Part shown: piece by piece, positions 8,640 through 16,429 of the stretch
How the letters are laid out: the number at the start of each line of letters is the position of its first letter
Numbering within the stretch: the first letter of the stretch is position 1
From: Phycisphaerales bacterium
Lineage (GTDB): Bacteria; Planctomycetota; Phycisphaerae; Sedimentisphaerales; Anaerobacaceae
NCBI GenBank assembly: GCA_030602885.1
Contig: JAUVYV010000031.1
Coordinates: forward strand, 1 to 42,409
Length of the DNA: 42,409 nt
Direction: 5' to 3'
Made by a program: the position numbers and the translations under genes
Notes under the pieces: model-generated
The model's database searches: none
The model's input: the letters and a program-made list of their open reading frames with translations, nothing else
Told to the model about the DNA's origin: nothing

Positions 8640-10031
8640 ATGAAACGGCGAATGGTATTTTCGATGATGGTGTGCGTGGTGGTTTGTACGGCTTGTGGGG
8701 CGGAGAAGGCGGCTGGGCCTGGGGTCGGGCTTACGATTTATAACGACAACTTTGCGGTGGTGCGGGAGTCGCGGGAGATGTCGTTCGATGCGGGGGTCAA
8801 TACGGTCAGGTTCACGGATGTTGCGGCTGCGATAGACCCGACGAGCGTGAATTTCAAGTGTCTGTCTGCGCCGGGGGCGATATCGATATTAGAGCAGAAT
8901 TACGAGTATGACCTTGTGAATACGGAGAGTCTGCTGAAGCGGTATATCGACAAGAAGGTGTTGGTTGTAATCAAGGGCAGCGGTGCCGACGTCGGCAGGG
9001 AGGTGTCGGGAGTTCTTCTGGCGGCAGTGGGCAACGATTTGATAGTGAAAAGCGGCAAAGGTGATATCGAGATTATCAGCAGGGGCAGTGTGGAGGAGAT
9101 ATCGCTGAAGGAGCTGCCGGAGGATTTGGTGACGAAGCCGACGTTAGTTTGGCTTGCGGCTGCGGAGAAGGCGGGTGAGCAGCTCTGCCAGGTGACATAT
9201 ACGACGGGGGCAATCGGATGGAAGGCGGATTACTCGGCGGTATTGAATGCGGAGGAGACGGCGATTGATTTTAGCGGGTGGGTGACGATTGATAATAAAA
9301 GCGGTGCGACGTACAAAGAGTCGGCTTTGAAACTGATTGCGGGTGACGTGAGGAGGATAGTACCGGCAAGGCCGCGGGCAAGGATGGTCGAGAAGTTTGC
9401 TCTTGCCGAGGCGGGGATGGGTGGATTTGAAGAAAAGGCGTTTATGGAATACCATATGTACACGCTGGGTCGGAAGAGCACGATAAACAACAATCAGGTG
9501 AAGCAGATAGAGTTTATCGAGCCGGCGGCGGGTGTGCCGACGAAGAAGCTTTATATTTATAACCGGACGCAGCAGGCGGACAAGGTTCAGATAAAACTGG
9601 AGTTCGAGAACAAGGAGGAGAACCACTTAGGGATAGCGCTTCCTAAGGGGAAGGTTCGGGTATTCAAGAAGGACCCGGCGGATGACAGTCTGGAATTTGT
9701 CGGCGAAGATATGATTGACCATACGCCGAGGAAGGAGAAGCTAACGCTTTACATCGGCAATGCGTTTGATGTTGTGCCGGAGTATACGCTTCTTGATACG
9801 AAGCGCGGGCGACGGCGGATAACTCAGAAGCACAGGATTGAGGTTCGGAACAGGAAGGATACGGCGATAACGGTGTTTGTGGATGAGCCGTTCGGCGCCT
9901 GGGTGAGCTGGAAGATTGACGAAGCGACGCACGAGTATGAGAAACGTGATGCGCGGACGGCGAGGTTCGAGGTGCGGCTGGAAGCGGATTCGACGGTGAC
10001 TATCGAGTACACGGCGACACAGAGCTGGTAG
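8640..10031 (+). CDS. DUF4139 domain-containing secreted protein
   Basis: 463 aa. It starts with a signal sequence (MKRRMVFSMMVCVVVC) followed by TACGAE, which could be a lipobox with Cys acylation. The body matches DUF4139 proteins: an N-terminal beta domain (VGLTIYNDNFAVVRESREM, DPTSVNFKCL) and a C-terminal domain rich in charged strands (WKADYSAVL, WVTIDNKSGATYKESAL, ending TVTIEYTA). These envelope proteins have no well-defined biochemical role. The ATG at 8640 is chosen because CAGGAG lies just upstream and because the 57 in-frame codons before it translate a dispersed repeat. It is followed 21 bp later by a DUF4405-like gene, probably co-transcribed. Confidence 0.85.
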   Translation: MKRRMVFSMMVCVVVCTACGAEKAAGPGVGLTIYNDNFAVVRESREMSFDAGVNTVRFTDVAAAIDPTSVNFKCLSAPGAISILEQNYEYDLVNTESLLKRYIDKKVLVVIKGSGADVGREVSGVLLAAVGNDLIVKSGKGDIEIISRGSVEEISLKELPEDLVTKPTLVWLAAAEKAGEQLCQVTYTTGAIGWKADYSAVLNAEETAIDFSGWVTIDNKSGATYKESALKLIAGDVRRIVPARPRARMVEKFALAEAGMGGFEEKAFMEYHMYTLGRKSTINNNQVKQIEFIEPAAGVPTKKLYIYNRTQQADKVQIKLEFENKEENHLGIALPKGKVRVFKKDPADDSLEFVGEDMIDHTPRKEKLTLYIGNAFDVVPEYTLLDTKRGRRRITQKHRIEVRNRKDTAITVFVDEPFGAWVSWKIDEATHEYEKRDARTARFEVRLEADSTVTIEYTATQSW

Positions 10032-10052
10032 GTGGATTGCGAGGATTATATT

Positions 10053-10379
10053 ATGAGGCGAAGTTCGGTTAATTTTGTTGTAGATTTGGTTAGCTTTTTG
10101 GATTTGGTGGGTCTTGCGTGCACTGGTGTGGTGATGAAGTGGGTATTGCCGCCGGGGTCGGGCGGGCTTGGGCGCGAGCTTCACGGCGGACAGGGCGGAG
10201 AGCATATAAGAGAGGTTTGGGGGCTTGGTCGGCACGACTGGGGGGCGGTTCATTTCTGGTTAGCGGTTGTGTTTATTGTTCTGATGGGGGTGCATGTGGT
10301 TTTGCACTGGACGTGGATTAAGTGTTATCTGACGAGCTTGTTCAGAACCAGTGAAAAAGTTGAGGATGGGCCGCAGTAG
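10053..10379 (+). CDS. DUF4405-like small membrane protein
   Basis: 108 aa with two or three membrane helices (NFVVDLVSFLDLVGLACTGV; HFWLAVVFIVLMGVHVVLHW). Histidines in HDWGAVHFW, GVHVVLH and the preceding GEHIRE resemble the DUF4405 / cytochrome b561-like layout, in which paired His can hold heme, so a redox role in the membrane is possible but unproven. The ATG at 10053 with GAGG upstream is preferred over an in-frame GTG at 10032 directly behind the previous stop. Likely in one operon with the DUF4139 gene. Confidence 0.72.
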   Translation: MRRSSVNFVVDLVSFLDLVGLACTGVVMKWVLPPGSGGLGRELHGGQGGEHIREVWGLGRHDWGAVHFWLAVVFIVLMGVHVVLHWTWIKCYLTSLFRTSEKVEDGPQ

Positions 10380-10414
10380 GGGGGCCTGGGCGCGCAGTTT
10401 TTGCGGGCACAAGG

Positions 10415-11050
10415 TTATTTTAGCTCGACGGACCAGTATGCGTTGTCGAGGAACTGCTTCCAGCTTTGGTATCGGTGGTGTCCGAGGTGGAGGTGAATGA
10501 GGGGATTTTTTTTCGGTTTTACGGGTCTTTGGATGAGGGTCAGGCCGGCCTGTTTTGGCGTTCGGCCACCCTTTTTGACATTGCATTTGGTGCAGGCGCA
10601 GACGATATTTGTCCAGGTTGACCTTCCGCCCAGACTGCGTGGTATGATGTGGTCGAGCGAGAGCTCTGAAGTGGGCTGTTTCCTGCCGCAGTACTGGCAG
10701 TGGTTCCTGTCTCTTGCAAAGAGGTTTCTTCTGTTGAATTTGACCTCGTTTCTCGGGAGGCGGTCGTAAAAGAGCAGTCGAATGATTCTCGGCACAGCGA
10801 CGTAGAAGTTGACGGTAGAGACCCAGTCGTGACCATCAGGCTCGAAGGAGCGTTTGAATTCGCTTACGTCGCACCAGCTTTCGAAGTCGTAGTTTGAGTA
10901 CGTGCCCTGTTCGAGTGAGACGACTTCGGCAAGGTCTCTGCACAGCAGTGAGAATGCCCTTCTTGCTCCGACGATGCGGATAGCCATGTAGTGCTTGTTC
11001 AGGACGAGCACACTGCAGTCAAGAGCGGATTTTAGTTCGCCGGCAATCAT
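10415..11050 (-). CDS. HNH endonuclease
   Basis: 211 aa. A zinc-ribbon HNH domain spans about 108-170: C118/C121 (CQYC) and C153/C156 (CTKC) would bind Zn; LDHIIPRSLGG gives the catalytic Asp133-His134; N148 follows in TWTNIV, with N157 near the end. The N-terminal ~100 residues match the small stand-alone HNH group common in environmental bacteria, where the role is unknown (nicking, repair or restriction). Start: ATG at 11050; a TTG six bases upstream is possible; no clear ribosome site. It is convergent with the DUF4405 gene, with 35 bp between them and no clear terminator. Confidence 0.85.
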   Translation of the reverse strand: MIAGELKSALDCSVLVLNKHYMAIRIVGARRAFSLLCRDLAEVVSLEQGTYSNYDFESWCDVSEFKRSFEPDGHDWVSTVNFYVAVPRIIRLLFYDRLPRNEVKFNRRNLFARDRNHCQYCGRKQPTSELSLDHIIPRSLGGRSTWTNIVCACTKCNVKKGGRTPKQAGLTLIQRPVKPKKNPLIHLHLGHHRYQSWKQFLDNAYWSVELK

Positions 11051-11261
11051 AATCAAAATGGACCGTATATTGGCTTTTCATTTACCTTCTGATTATAAGG
11101 AATATCACAAAACTTTGTGGTGTGCAAGAGAAAAGTGAGAAGTTTTTAGTGTGCGTGGCAGGCAGTTGGGAGCCGGGGCGACAGAAAGATACGCCTGTGG
11201 TGCTTGCGGCGGGCCGAAGAGCGAACAACTCGATTAAATCGCGATACTCAGCAGGAGTTTG

Positions 11262-11480
11262 TCAGCTTTGTGCTTCTGCGGACAACTGTACCACGTTATC
11301 AGCTCTGAGCCCCTTCTCTCCCTCAACGATGTCGAAGCTGACGGAGTCACCTTCATTGAGAGTTTTGTAGCCGTCACTTGCGATATTGGAGTAGTGCACA
11401 AAGACATCGTTGCCGTCGGTGGTGGCAATAAAACCGTATCCCTTCCTTGAATTGAACCACTTAACTGTTCCCTCTGACAT
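11262..11480 (-). CDS. Cold-shock domain protein (CspA family)
   Basis: 72 aa, a full-length CspA-type OB fold. RNP1-like KGYGFI (in [10 protein letters not shown]) and RNP2-like VFVHYS are both intact, with N-terminal GTVKWFN. It binds single-stranded RNA/DNA and probably melts mRNA structure. AGGGGAG lies about 6 nt before the ATG. It follows the HU-like gene on the same strand after 164 bp. A TATAAA-like -10 box at 11519-11524 (minus strand) suggests its own promoter, but no good -35 box was found. Confidence 0.95.
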   Translation of the reverse strand: MSEGTVKWFNSRKGYGFIATTDGNDVFVHYSNIASDGYKTLNEGDSVSFDIVEGEKGLRADNVVQLSAEAQS

Positions 11481-11644
11481 ACTGCGCTCCCCTTGAACTG
11501 CTTTGGCGAAACAAATTATTTATAAGCAACCCTTAAAGCGGCGTATGTGTTGTACGAGCCGGTGTGGGTTTTCACTTTTTTTTTGTGCTGCGGCTTCACA
11601 GGGATAATTCAACTGTGTATATGTCATTTCAGTTCGGCCGGCAA

Positions 11645-11965
11645 TCAAAAGGATTTTGGTGTTTTCGTCGATTGCGAAACAGGAGCACTGATGCTTTGTT
11701 TCATGAGCCGGCCCATTTTGAATTTGACTGTTCTTTTCGAGGGGACATTAACCCGCTCCAAAGTCTTTGGGTTCTGAGCGACCCTGGATGCCCTTGTTCT
11801 TGTTTCAAAGACGCCGAAGTCGCGGAATTCGATGCGGTTGCCGTTGCGCAGCTCAGCGGTAATCTCTTCAAGGAAGGTCTGAACGATGTTTTTTACGGTG
11901 AGCCGCTTGGCTTGTGTCTGCTTTGCGATTCGGTCAATGAGTTCTTTCTTTGTAACAGTTGACAT
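11645..11965 (-). CDS. HU/IHF-family DNA-binding protein
   Basis: 106 aa. N-terminal helices (VTKKELIDRIAKQT, VQTFLEEITAEL), then the beta-arm region IEFRDFGVFETRTRASRVAQNP with the usual Arg/Pro tip, then a strand ending KFKMGRLMKQ. The tail of about 15 residues (SISAPVSQSTKTPKSF) is longer than in typical 90-aa HU. It should bend or wrap DNA as a dimer. GAGGT lies about 6 nt before the ATG. The leader is long (about 165 nt; see the promoter at 12139). Confidence 0.93.
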   Translation of the reverse strand: MSTVTKKELIDRIAKQTQAKRLTVKNIVQTFLEEITAELRNGNRIEFRDFGVFETRTRASRVAQNPKTLERVNVPSKRTVKFKMGRLMKQSISAPVSQSTKTPKSF

Positions 11966-12138
11966 ACGCTACCTCATTTCAAGAAAGAGCAGTTAGCAAA
12001 CTTGATAGCTCCCTTTTTCGCAGGCGAGCGATACTTTGAAGGAAACGGTTCTCTCCGCAACCTGTCCGCTCATAGTGTGCCTCTTGAACGTTATTGCACT
12101 AACCGGCAGTGGCAAAGCCACTTGTGTAACTGCAAATC

Positions 12139-12167
12139 ACTATACTACAACGACTTCTATGCAACAA
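12139..12167 (-). promoter_or_regulatory. Candidate promoter of the HU-like gene with long leader
   Basis: Minus strand: TTGTTG (12162-12167), 17-bp spacer, TATAGT (12139-12144). The start would be near 12132, about 165 nt before the HU ATG. The leader contains a perfect hairpin at 12108-12122 (AGTGGC arms, 3-nt loop). Confidence 0.4.
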
Positions 12168-12602
12168 GCAATTTTTATTTTATTTTTTTTCGTGTGTTTG
12201 CAGGAAGCAGAGGGACTTAAAATTGGGGAGGCACTTGGGAGGCAGTGGGGATGAACCCCCGGCATAAAGCCGGGGGCTTGCGGCGGGTGGACAGGACGAT
12301 TCTTCCGTGAGGAGGCGTGGCGAGGGATTGGTACGTAAAGTCTTTATTTTCAAGGCCTTATGTACGAGTGATATGTTTGTGTGTTGTGAGCGTCAGCGGC
12401 ATTATGCGTGTAAAAGTCCAAGGCAGACATAGAGGCAGACAATGGGATGCGTCCGGCTTCGCTCTGGCGAGCTACGCCGGGACAGGTGGCGGGGGCAGGG
12501 GATTGTTTGCCGGAAGAGAGAAGTGTTTTGAAGAGCGATTCGGGACTTACGGACAATAAAAGCGGTTCGCAAAGGGTCAAGGTAAAAAAGCGTGTTGACC
12601 GG
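12168..12602. repeat. Intergenic region with REP-like hairpin upstream of lepB
   Basis: No gene is supported. A perfect hairpin lies at 12256-12276 (CCCCCGGC, ATAAA, GCCGGGGG). The stretch 12440-12500 holds repeat-like sequence sharing CGGGACAGGTGGC with 6890, so the open frame running through it into lepB is not taken as coding. Confidence 0.5.
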
Positions 12603-14228
12603 ATGACAGCTAATCTGCATAATCGCTGTTCTTTATATTGGCTCGGCCGATATGGAGCATGTGTGCAGGGCGGCGCACGAGTATGTGCTGTGAGCGGTTC
12701 TGTGAAGTGGACGGACAAGGGCAGAGAAGGCGTGGATAAGCAAAGAATAATAGATAAGGTTGCTGAGATAGCAAACACTTTCGAGTGGCTGATAACGGCT
12801 TTCATTCTTGCGTTTATATTTCGGGCGTTTGTGATGGAGGCGTTTCGGATACCGACGGGGAGCATGGCAGATACTCTGATGGGTGCTCATTTTCGTCTGC
12901 GTTGCCCGCAGTGCGGGTATAAGTATCGGTACGGGCTGGGGAATTTTCGGCAGGTACCGCGGGACACGGTGCCGAGAGGTGCATTGCCGGAGCGGTCGAG
13001 TCGCTGTCCGAGCTGCGGTTGTTATCAGCCGACCGGCGGGATGATGCCTATTTCGAACGGCGACCGTATTTTGGTATTGAAGTGCCTGTATCAGTTTTTC
13101 GAGCCGAAGCAGTGGGACGTGATAGTATTCAAGAACCCGCTGAACCCTGCGGAGAACTATATCAAGCGGCTTGTGGGCAGGCCCGGCGAGACGGTGGAGA
13201 TAATCGACGGTGACGTTTATATAAACGGGCAGATAAGCCGAAAGCCGCGTAAGGTGCAGGAGAAGCTTTGGATGGTAGTATATGACAATGACTACCAGCC
13301 GGCAAGACCGCAGGAGCCGCAGTTTAACGGTCATAAGTGGGTCCAGCCGTTAAGAAACCTGGAAGATTCATCGTGGGAGCCGGAGAAAAGAAACGCTACG
13401 GTATTTGTGCTGGACAGTCGGAGAGAGAAGGTCAGCACGCTGTACTATGACAGTTCTGTCGGGAATAATTTTCGTGCGACTTATGCATACGATGATGTGA
13501 GTGAGTATCGGCATATGCCTTACTGCAGCGATTTGATGGTGCGTTTGAGGGTAAGAAGTGGAGATAATGGTGGGGCTGTGGGGGTGCAGCTGAGCAAATA
13601 CGGGATTGTTTACGAGGCGCTGGTGGACAGCAGTGATATGGTTTTGTCGAGAGTCGCCGGCGGTGAAAGAGAGGAGCTTGCGCGGGAGTGCATCGGTGTC
13701 GGTGTCGGGACGAAGGAAAAGTTGTTTGAGTTTGCGAACGTGGACCATAAGCTTGTTTTGGAATTCGGCGATAAGCGGCTTGACTACGACTTAGGGCGTG
13801 GGCCTGATGATGCGGGTGAGCGGCGGGCGGGGAAAAGAGCGCAGGTTAAGATATTAGGGCGGGGGCAGCTTTCGATTTCGCACGTCGCTATTTTCCGTGA
13901 TATTCATTACACATCGCGGAATCCGAACCTGAACCGCTACGGTCGCGCGACGGAGGGTGATCCGCTGCAGTTGGGAGAAGACGAGTTTTTTGTTCTCGGC
14001 GACAACAGTCCCCGCAGTGAAGACGGTCGGTGGTGGAGCCGGAAGGGCAGGGGCAACAGCGGCAAGGAGTACAATTACGGGGTTATTCCGCGGGAATATC
14101 TGGTGGGTAAGGCGTTGTTTGTCTATTGGCCTGCGGGATTTAAGCCATTTTCGCGGTCTCGGTTTGCGGTGGTGCCTAATATCGGCGAGATGCGTTTTAT
14201 TTACGGAGGCTCGGAGGAGACAAATTAA
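12603..14228 (+). CDS. lepB: Signal peptidase I with zinc-ribbon insert and enlarged periplasmic domain
   Basis: 541 aa from the ATG at 12603; the true start may be a later GTG (12690 or 12732), since homology begins near residue 44. One membrane helix (FEWLITAFILAFIFRAFVM) precedes the catalytic Ser87 in FRIPTGSMADTL; the general-base Lys188 is in NYIKRLVGRPGE; the C-terminal box is FFVLGDNSPRSEDGRWW. It should remove signal peptides from secreted proteins such as the C25 peptidase and the propellers here. Two features are unusual against E. coli LepB (324 aa): CPQCG (C101/C104) with CPSCGC (C135/C138) forms a probable zinc ribbon between Ser and Lys, and about 250 extra residues, possibly a beta-sandwich, lie before the last box. 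Confidence 0.92.
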   Translation: MTANLHNRCSLYWLGRYGACVQGGARVCAVSGSVKWTDKGREGVDKQRIIDKVAEIANTFEWLITAFILAFIFRAFVMEAFRIPTGSMADTLMGAHFRLRCPQCGYKYRYGLGNFRQVPRDTVPRGALPERSSRCPSCGCYQPTGGMMPISNGDRILVLKCLYQFFEPKQWDVIVFKNPLNPAENYIKRLVGRPGETVEIIDGDVYINGQISRKPRKVQEKLWMVVYDNDYQPARPQEPQFNGHKWVQPLRNLEDSSWEPEKRNATVFVLDSRREKVSTLYYDSSVGNNFRATYAYDDVSEYRHMPYCSDLMVRLRVRSGDNGGAVGVQLSKYGIVYEALVDSSDMVLSRVAGGEREELARECIGVGVGTKEKLFEFANVDHKLVLEFGDKRLDYDLGRGPDDAGERRAGKRAQVKILGRGQLSISHVAIFRDIHYTSRNPNLNRYGRATEGDPLQLGEDEFFVLGDNSPRSEDGRWWSRKGRGNSGKEYNYGVIPREYLVGKALFVYWPAGFKPFSRSRFAVVPNIGEMRFIYGGSEETN

Positions 14229-14264
14229 CCGAAGCAGCAATACTACAGCGCGAGCTGGTAATAA

Positions 14265-14457
14265 ACTCAAATTGACCGATGGTCAGTTTGAGAGTGTAAA
14301 AATCAAAACCCAAAATGCAAAATTGTTGTCCTAAGGACTCCTTACGGAGAATCCGCCTGCGGCGGATGGCTGATTTGAGCGTATTTTTTGTAACGCAGAA
14401 CATATTAGCGAATAAAAGGTTACGTTAATTTTTGTCTGCAACGCGGTCAGTTTGAGT
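14265..14457. mobile_element. MITE-like element, copy 3 (193 bp)
   Basis: Ends ACTCAAATTGACCG and CGGTCAGTTTGAGT, flanked by AATAA (14260-14264 and 14458-14462). Same two-hairpin layout as copy 2, with a 21-bp insertion (TCCTAAGGA then CTCCTTACGGAG) before the central hairpin. The right half matches copy 4 (25930) almost base for base. It lies 36 bp behind the lepB stop. Confidence 0.85.
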
Positions 14458-14462
14458 AATAA

Positions 14463-14527
14463 ACTCAAATTGGCCGATACCCGCCCCGCCACACGAATGG
14501 CGGGTAAATTTCGCGGGAATGACAAAT
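14463..14527. mobile_element. Truncated MITE left end plus repeat fragments
   Basis: ACTCAAATTGGCCGAT begins directly after the right target duplication of copy 3 and then departs from the family. It is followed by the CCCGCCA/TGGCGGG hairpin (14485-14504, as at 1960) and half of the GCGGGAATGAC repeat (14509-14527). No right end was found before the next gene. Confidence 0.55.
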
Positions 14528-14582
14528 AGAAGTTAGCGGTTTTGTTAGATGCTCTTAGAGTTTCTTCTGCGGCTTTGGGTTT

Positions 14583-15656
14583 ATGAAGTGGACAGAAATG
14601 AATCGTTGTGGTAAGGGCACAAATGCGGGCCTTTTCGCACTTATCGTGGTGGGGCTGGCTATCGCTGCGGGAGTGGTTGCTGTCGTGCGATTCGACGTTC
14701 GCGGCGAAAAGGGTAGCGGGCTGAGCAGGGATTATGTGTATGACACAGCAGAACTTGGGAAGTTTGATCCGAAGCTTATCCTTTACGATGAGTCGATTAG
14801 GCCGATAGCCACGAACTTCAGTAAATCGCGCGGGATAGCTGTGGGGCTTAGGGGCGATATTTTTGTAGCTGGTGACAGAGCGGTTCGCGTTTTTGGCGAA
14901 GGCGGCGTCCTGAAGAGGGACGTTGACCTTGACGGCCAGCCGGTGTGTGTGTGTGCGGGTGATGACGGTACGGTGTATATCGGTATGAGAGACCATGTTG
15001 AGGTTTATGACAGTGGTTTTAATCGATTAGGCTCGTGGGAAGGGCTTGGCGAGAAGGCGGTTTTGACGAGTATCGCGGTATCGAAAGAGGATGTTTTCGT
15101 TGCAGACGCGGGCAATCGCGTTGTCCTGCGCTATGACAGGTCGGGAAAGCTTGTGAAAAGGATAGGGGAGAAGGATGCAGAGAGGAATATTCCCGGCTTT
15201 GTGATACCGAGCGCGTATTTTGACGTGGCTATGGCGGCAGACGGACTGCTGAGGGTGACGGACCCGGGCAGGCATCGGATTGAGGCGTACACCGTCGATG
15301 GCGACCTGGAATTCTGGTGGGGCAAGTTCTCGATGGATGTGGATGGGTTCTGCGGGTGCTGCAATCCGGTCAACTTTGCGATATTGCCGGACGGCAGCTT
15401 CGTCACGAGTGAGAAGGGGCTTATGAGGGTGAAGATATACGACCCGCAGGGCGAGTTCGTCGGTGTTGTTGCCGGGCCGGAGCAATTAGTGGAGACGGGG
15501 ACAGCACGAATAGGAGTGACGCCTTCGGAGGATACTGCTCGGGGGTTCGACGTTGCAGTTGACGGCAGGGGGCGAGTGCTCGTTTTGGATACGATTAAGA
15601 ATACGGTAAGGATATTTACGAGAAGGCAGGGCGCAGATGCGCAAGGTTCAGAATAG
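14583..15656 (+). CDS. NHL-repeat beta-propeller protein, membrane-anchored
   Basis: 357 aa. One N-terminal helix (residues 16-36) anchors or exports the protein. The rest is a chain of NHL-like blades (RGIAVGLRGDIFVAG, TSIAVSKEDVFVADAGN, FDVAMAADGLLRVTDPGRHR, FDVAVDGRGRVLVLDTIKN). A DGFCGCCNP motif (C257, C259, C260) in the fifth blade could hold a metal or disulfide. NHL propellers usually bind partner proteins, so a scaffold or sensor role in this redox operon is possible. No strong ribosome site is visible; an ATG at 14598 is the alternative start. Its end overlaps the next gene by 20 bp. It is the first gene of the operon running to 24501. Confidence 0.82.
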   Translation: MKWTEMNRCGKGTNAGLFALIVVGLAIAAGVVAVVRFDVRGEKGSGLSRDYVYDTAELGKFDPKLILYDESIRPIATNFSKSRGIAVGLRGDIFVAGDRAVRVFGEGGVLKRDVDLDGQPVCVCAGDDGTVYIGMRDHVEVYDSGFNRLGSWEGLGEKAVLTSIAVSKEDVFVADAGNRVVLRYDRSGKLVKRIGEKDAERNIPGFVIPSAYFDVAMAADGLLRVTDPGRHRIEAYTVDGDLEFWWGKFSMDVDGFCGCCNPVNFAILPDGSFVTSEKGLMRVKIYDPQGEFVGVVAGPEQLVETGTARIGVTPSEDTARGFDVAVDGRGRVLVLDTIKNTVRIFTRRQGADAQGSE

Positions 15657-15876
15657 AAGAGAGTTTTTTGCAGCAGTGCTGCGATACGGTGTTCTGGCTG
15701 GGTTTGCTGCTATCGGTGTGATTGCCGGTGTAAAAAGTCGGCGTCTTGTTAAAGAGGGCAGGTGCGTCAGGGGTGGGGTGTGCAGCGGGTGTGATGTTTT
15801 TGAAAGATGTGCGCTGCCGGAGGCGCTATCGGCCAAGGCGGTTTTGGACGGGGGTGGCGATGCCTCAGGAAGATAA
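15637..15876 (+). CDS. Small membrane protein with four-cysteine motif
   Basis: 79 aa, family not recognised. One membrane helix (GVLAGFAAIGVIAGV) is preceded by RREFFAAVL, which resembles a twin-arginine signal. The mature part has four Cys spaced C43-x5-C49-x2-C52-x5-C58, suited to an Fe-S cluster or heme-free metal site. It overlaps the NHL gene upstream (20 bp) and the Tat ferredoxin gene downstream (17 bp), so the three are likely translationally coupled. The overlap and tidy Cys spacing support a real gene despite its size. It may be a small electron-transfer or assembly subunit; this is inference only. Confidence 0.65.
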   Translation: MRKVQNRREFFAAVLRYGVLAGFAAIGVIAGVKSRRLVKEGRCVRGGVCSGCDVFERCALPEALSAKAVLDGGGDASGR

Positions 15877-16429
15877 GAGTATTGACAGAAGGCAGTTTCT
15901 TAAAAGCGGGATTCGCGGAGCTGCTGTTGTGGGGATTGTGGGTGCGGCCGGGCTTGGCGTGAGTAAGACGCGAAAGTCTGATACGGTCTGGCAGATAGAC
16001 CCGAACATCTGTGTGTCATGCGGCAACTGCGCGAAATACTGCGTGCTGGAGGTTTCGGCGGTAAAGTGCGTTCACGCCTTTGCGATATGCGGGTACTGCG
16101 ATTTGTGCTCGGGGTACCTTAATCCAAAGCCGAGGGAGCTTGACAGCGGGGCGGAGAACGAGCTGTGTCCGACCGGCGCGGTAAAGCGGAAGTTCGTCGA
16201 GGACCCGTACTACGAATACACAATCGACGAGGAACTTTGTATCGGGTGCGGCAAGTGCGTCAAGGGCTGTAACGCATTCGGCAATGGCTCGCTGCATCTG
16301 CAGGTGCGTCACGACAGGTGCCTGAACTGCAACGAGTGCTCGATAGCCGCCGCGTGCCCGTCGGGCGCTTTCAAGAGAGTTCCGGCAGATTCGCCTTATA
16401 TGATTAAGACGAAGGTAAGCCACGGCTGA
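15860..16429 (+). CDS. Tat-exported polyferredoxin (NapG/MauM-like)
   Basis: 189 aa from the ATG at 15860. A twin-arginine signal (DRRQFLK) and hydrophobic stretch AAVVGIVGAAGLGV mark export of a folded protein. Four Fe-S motifs follow: CVSCGNCAKYC, CGYCDLC with a later CP, CIGCGKCVKGC, and CLNCNEC...CP. This matches the NapG/MauM-type ferredoxins that pass electrons from a membrane NapH-like partner on the periplasmic side; such a partner is encoded directly downstream (TGATG overlap). An earlier in-frame start would lack the Tat signal at the N-terminus and overlaps the preceding gene, so it is rejected. Confidence 0.87.
   Translation: MPQEDKSIDRRQFLKSGIRGAAVVGIVGAAGLGVSKTRKSDTVWQIDPNICVSCGNCAKYCVLEVSAVKCVHAFAICGYCDLCSGYLNPKPRELDSGAENELCPTGAVKRKFVEDPYYEYTIDEELCIGCGKCVKGCNAFGNGSLHLQVRHDRCLNCNECSIAAACPSGAFKRVPADSPYMIKTKVSHG

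Noticed and set aside
12440-12560. Possible structured RNA (SRP or RNase P-like)
   Set aside because: GC-rich stems exist but no conserved core of either RNA could be matched; part of it recurs near 6890 as a repeat.
12447-12602. Longer N-terminus for signal peptidase I
   Set aside because: The sequence matches repeat-like DNA and has no family similarity; the membrane helix begins well after 12603.
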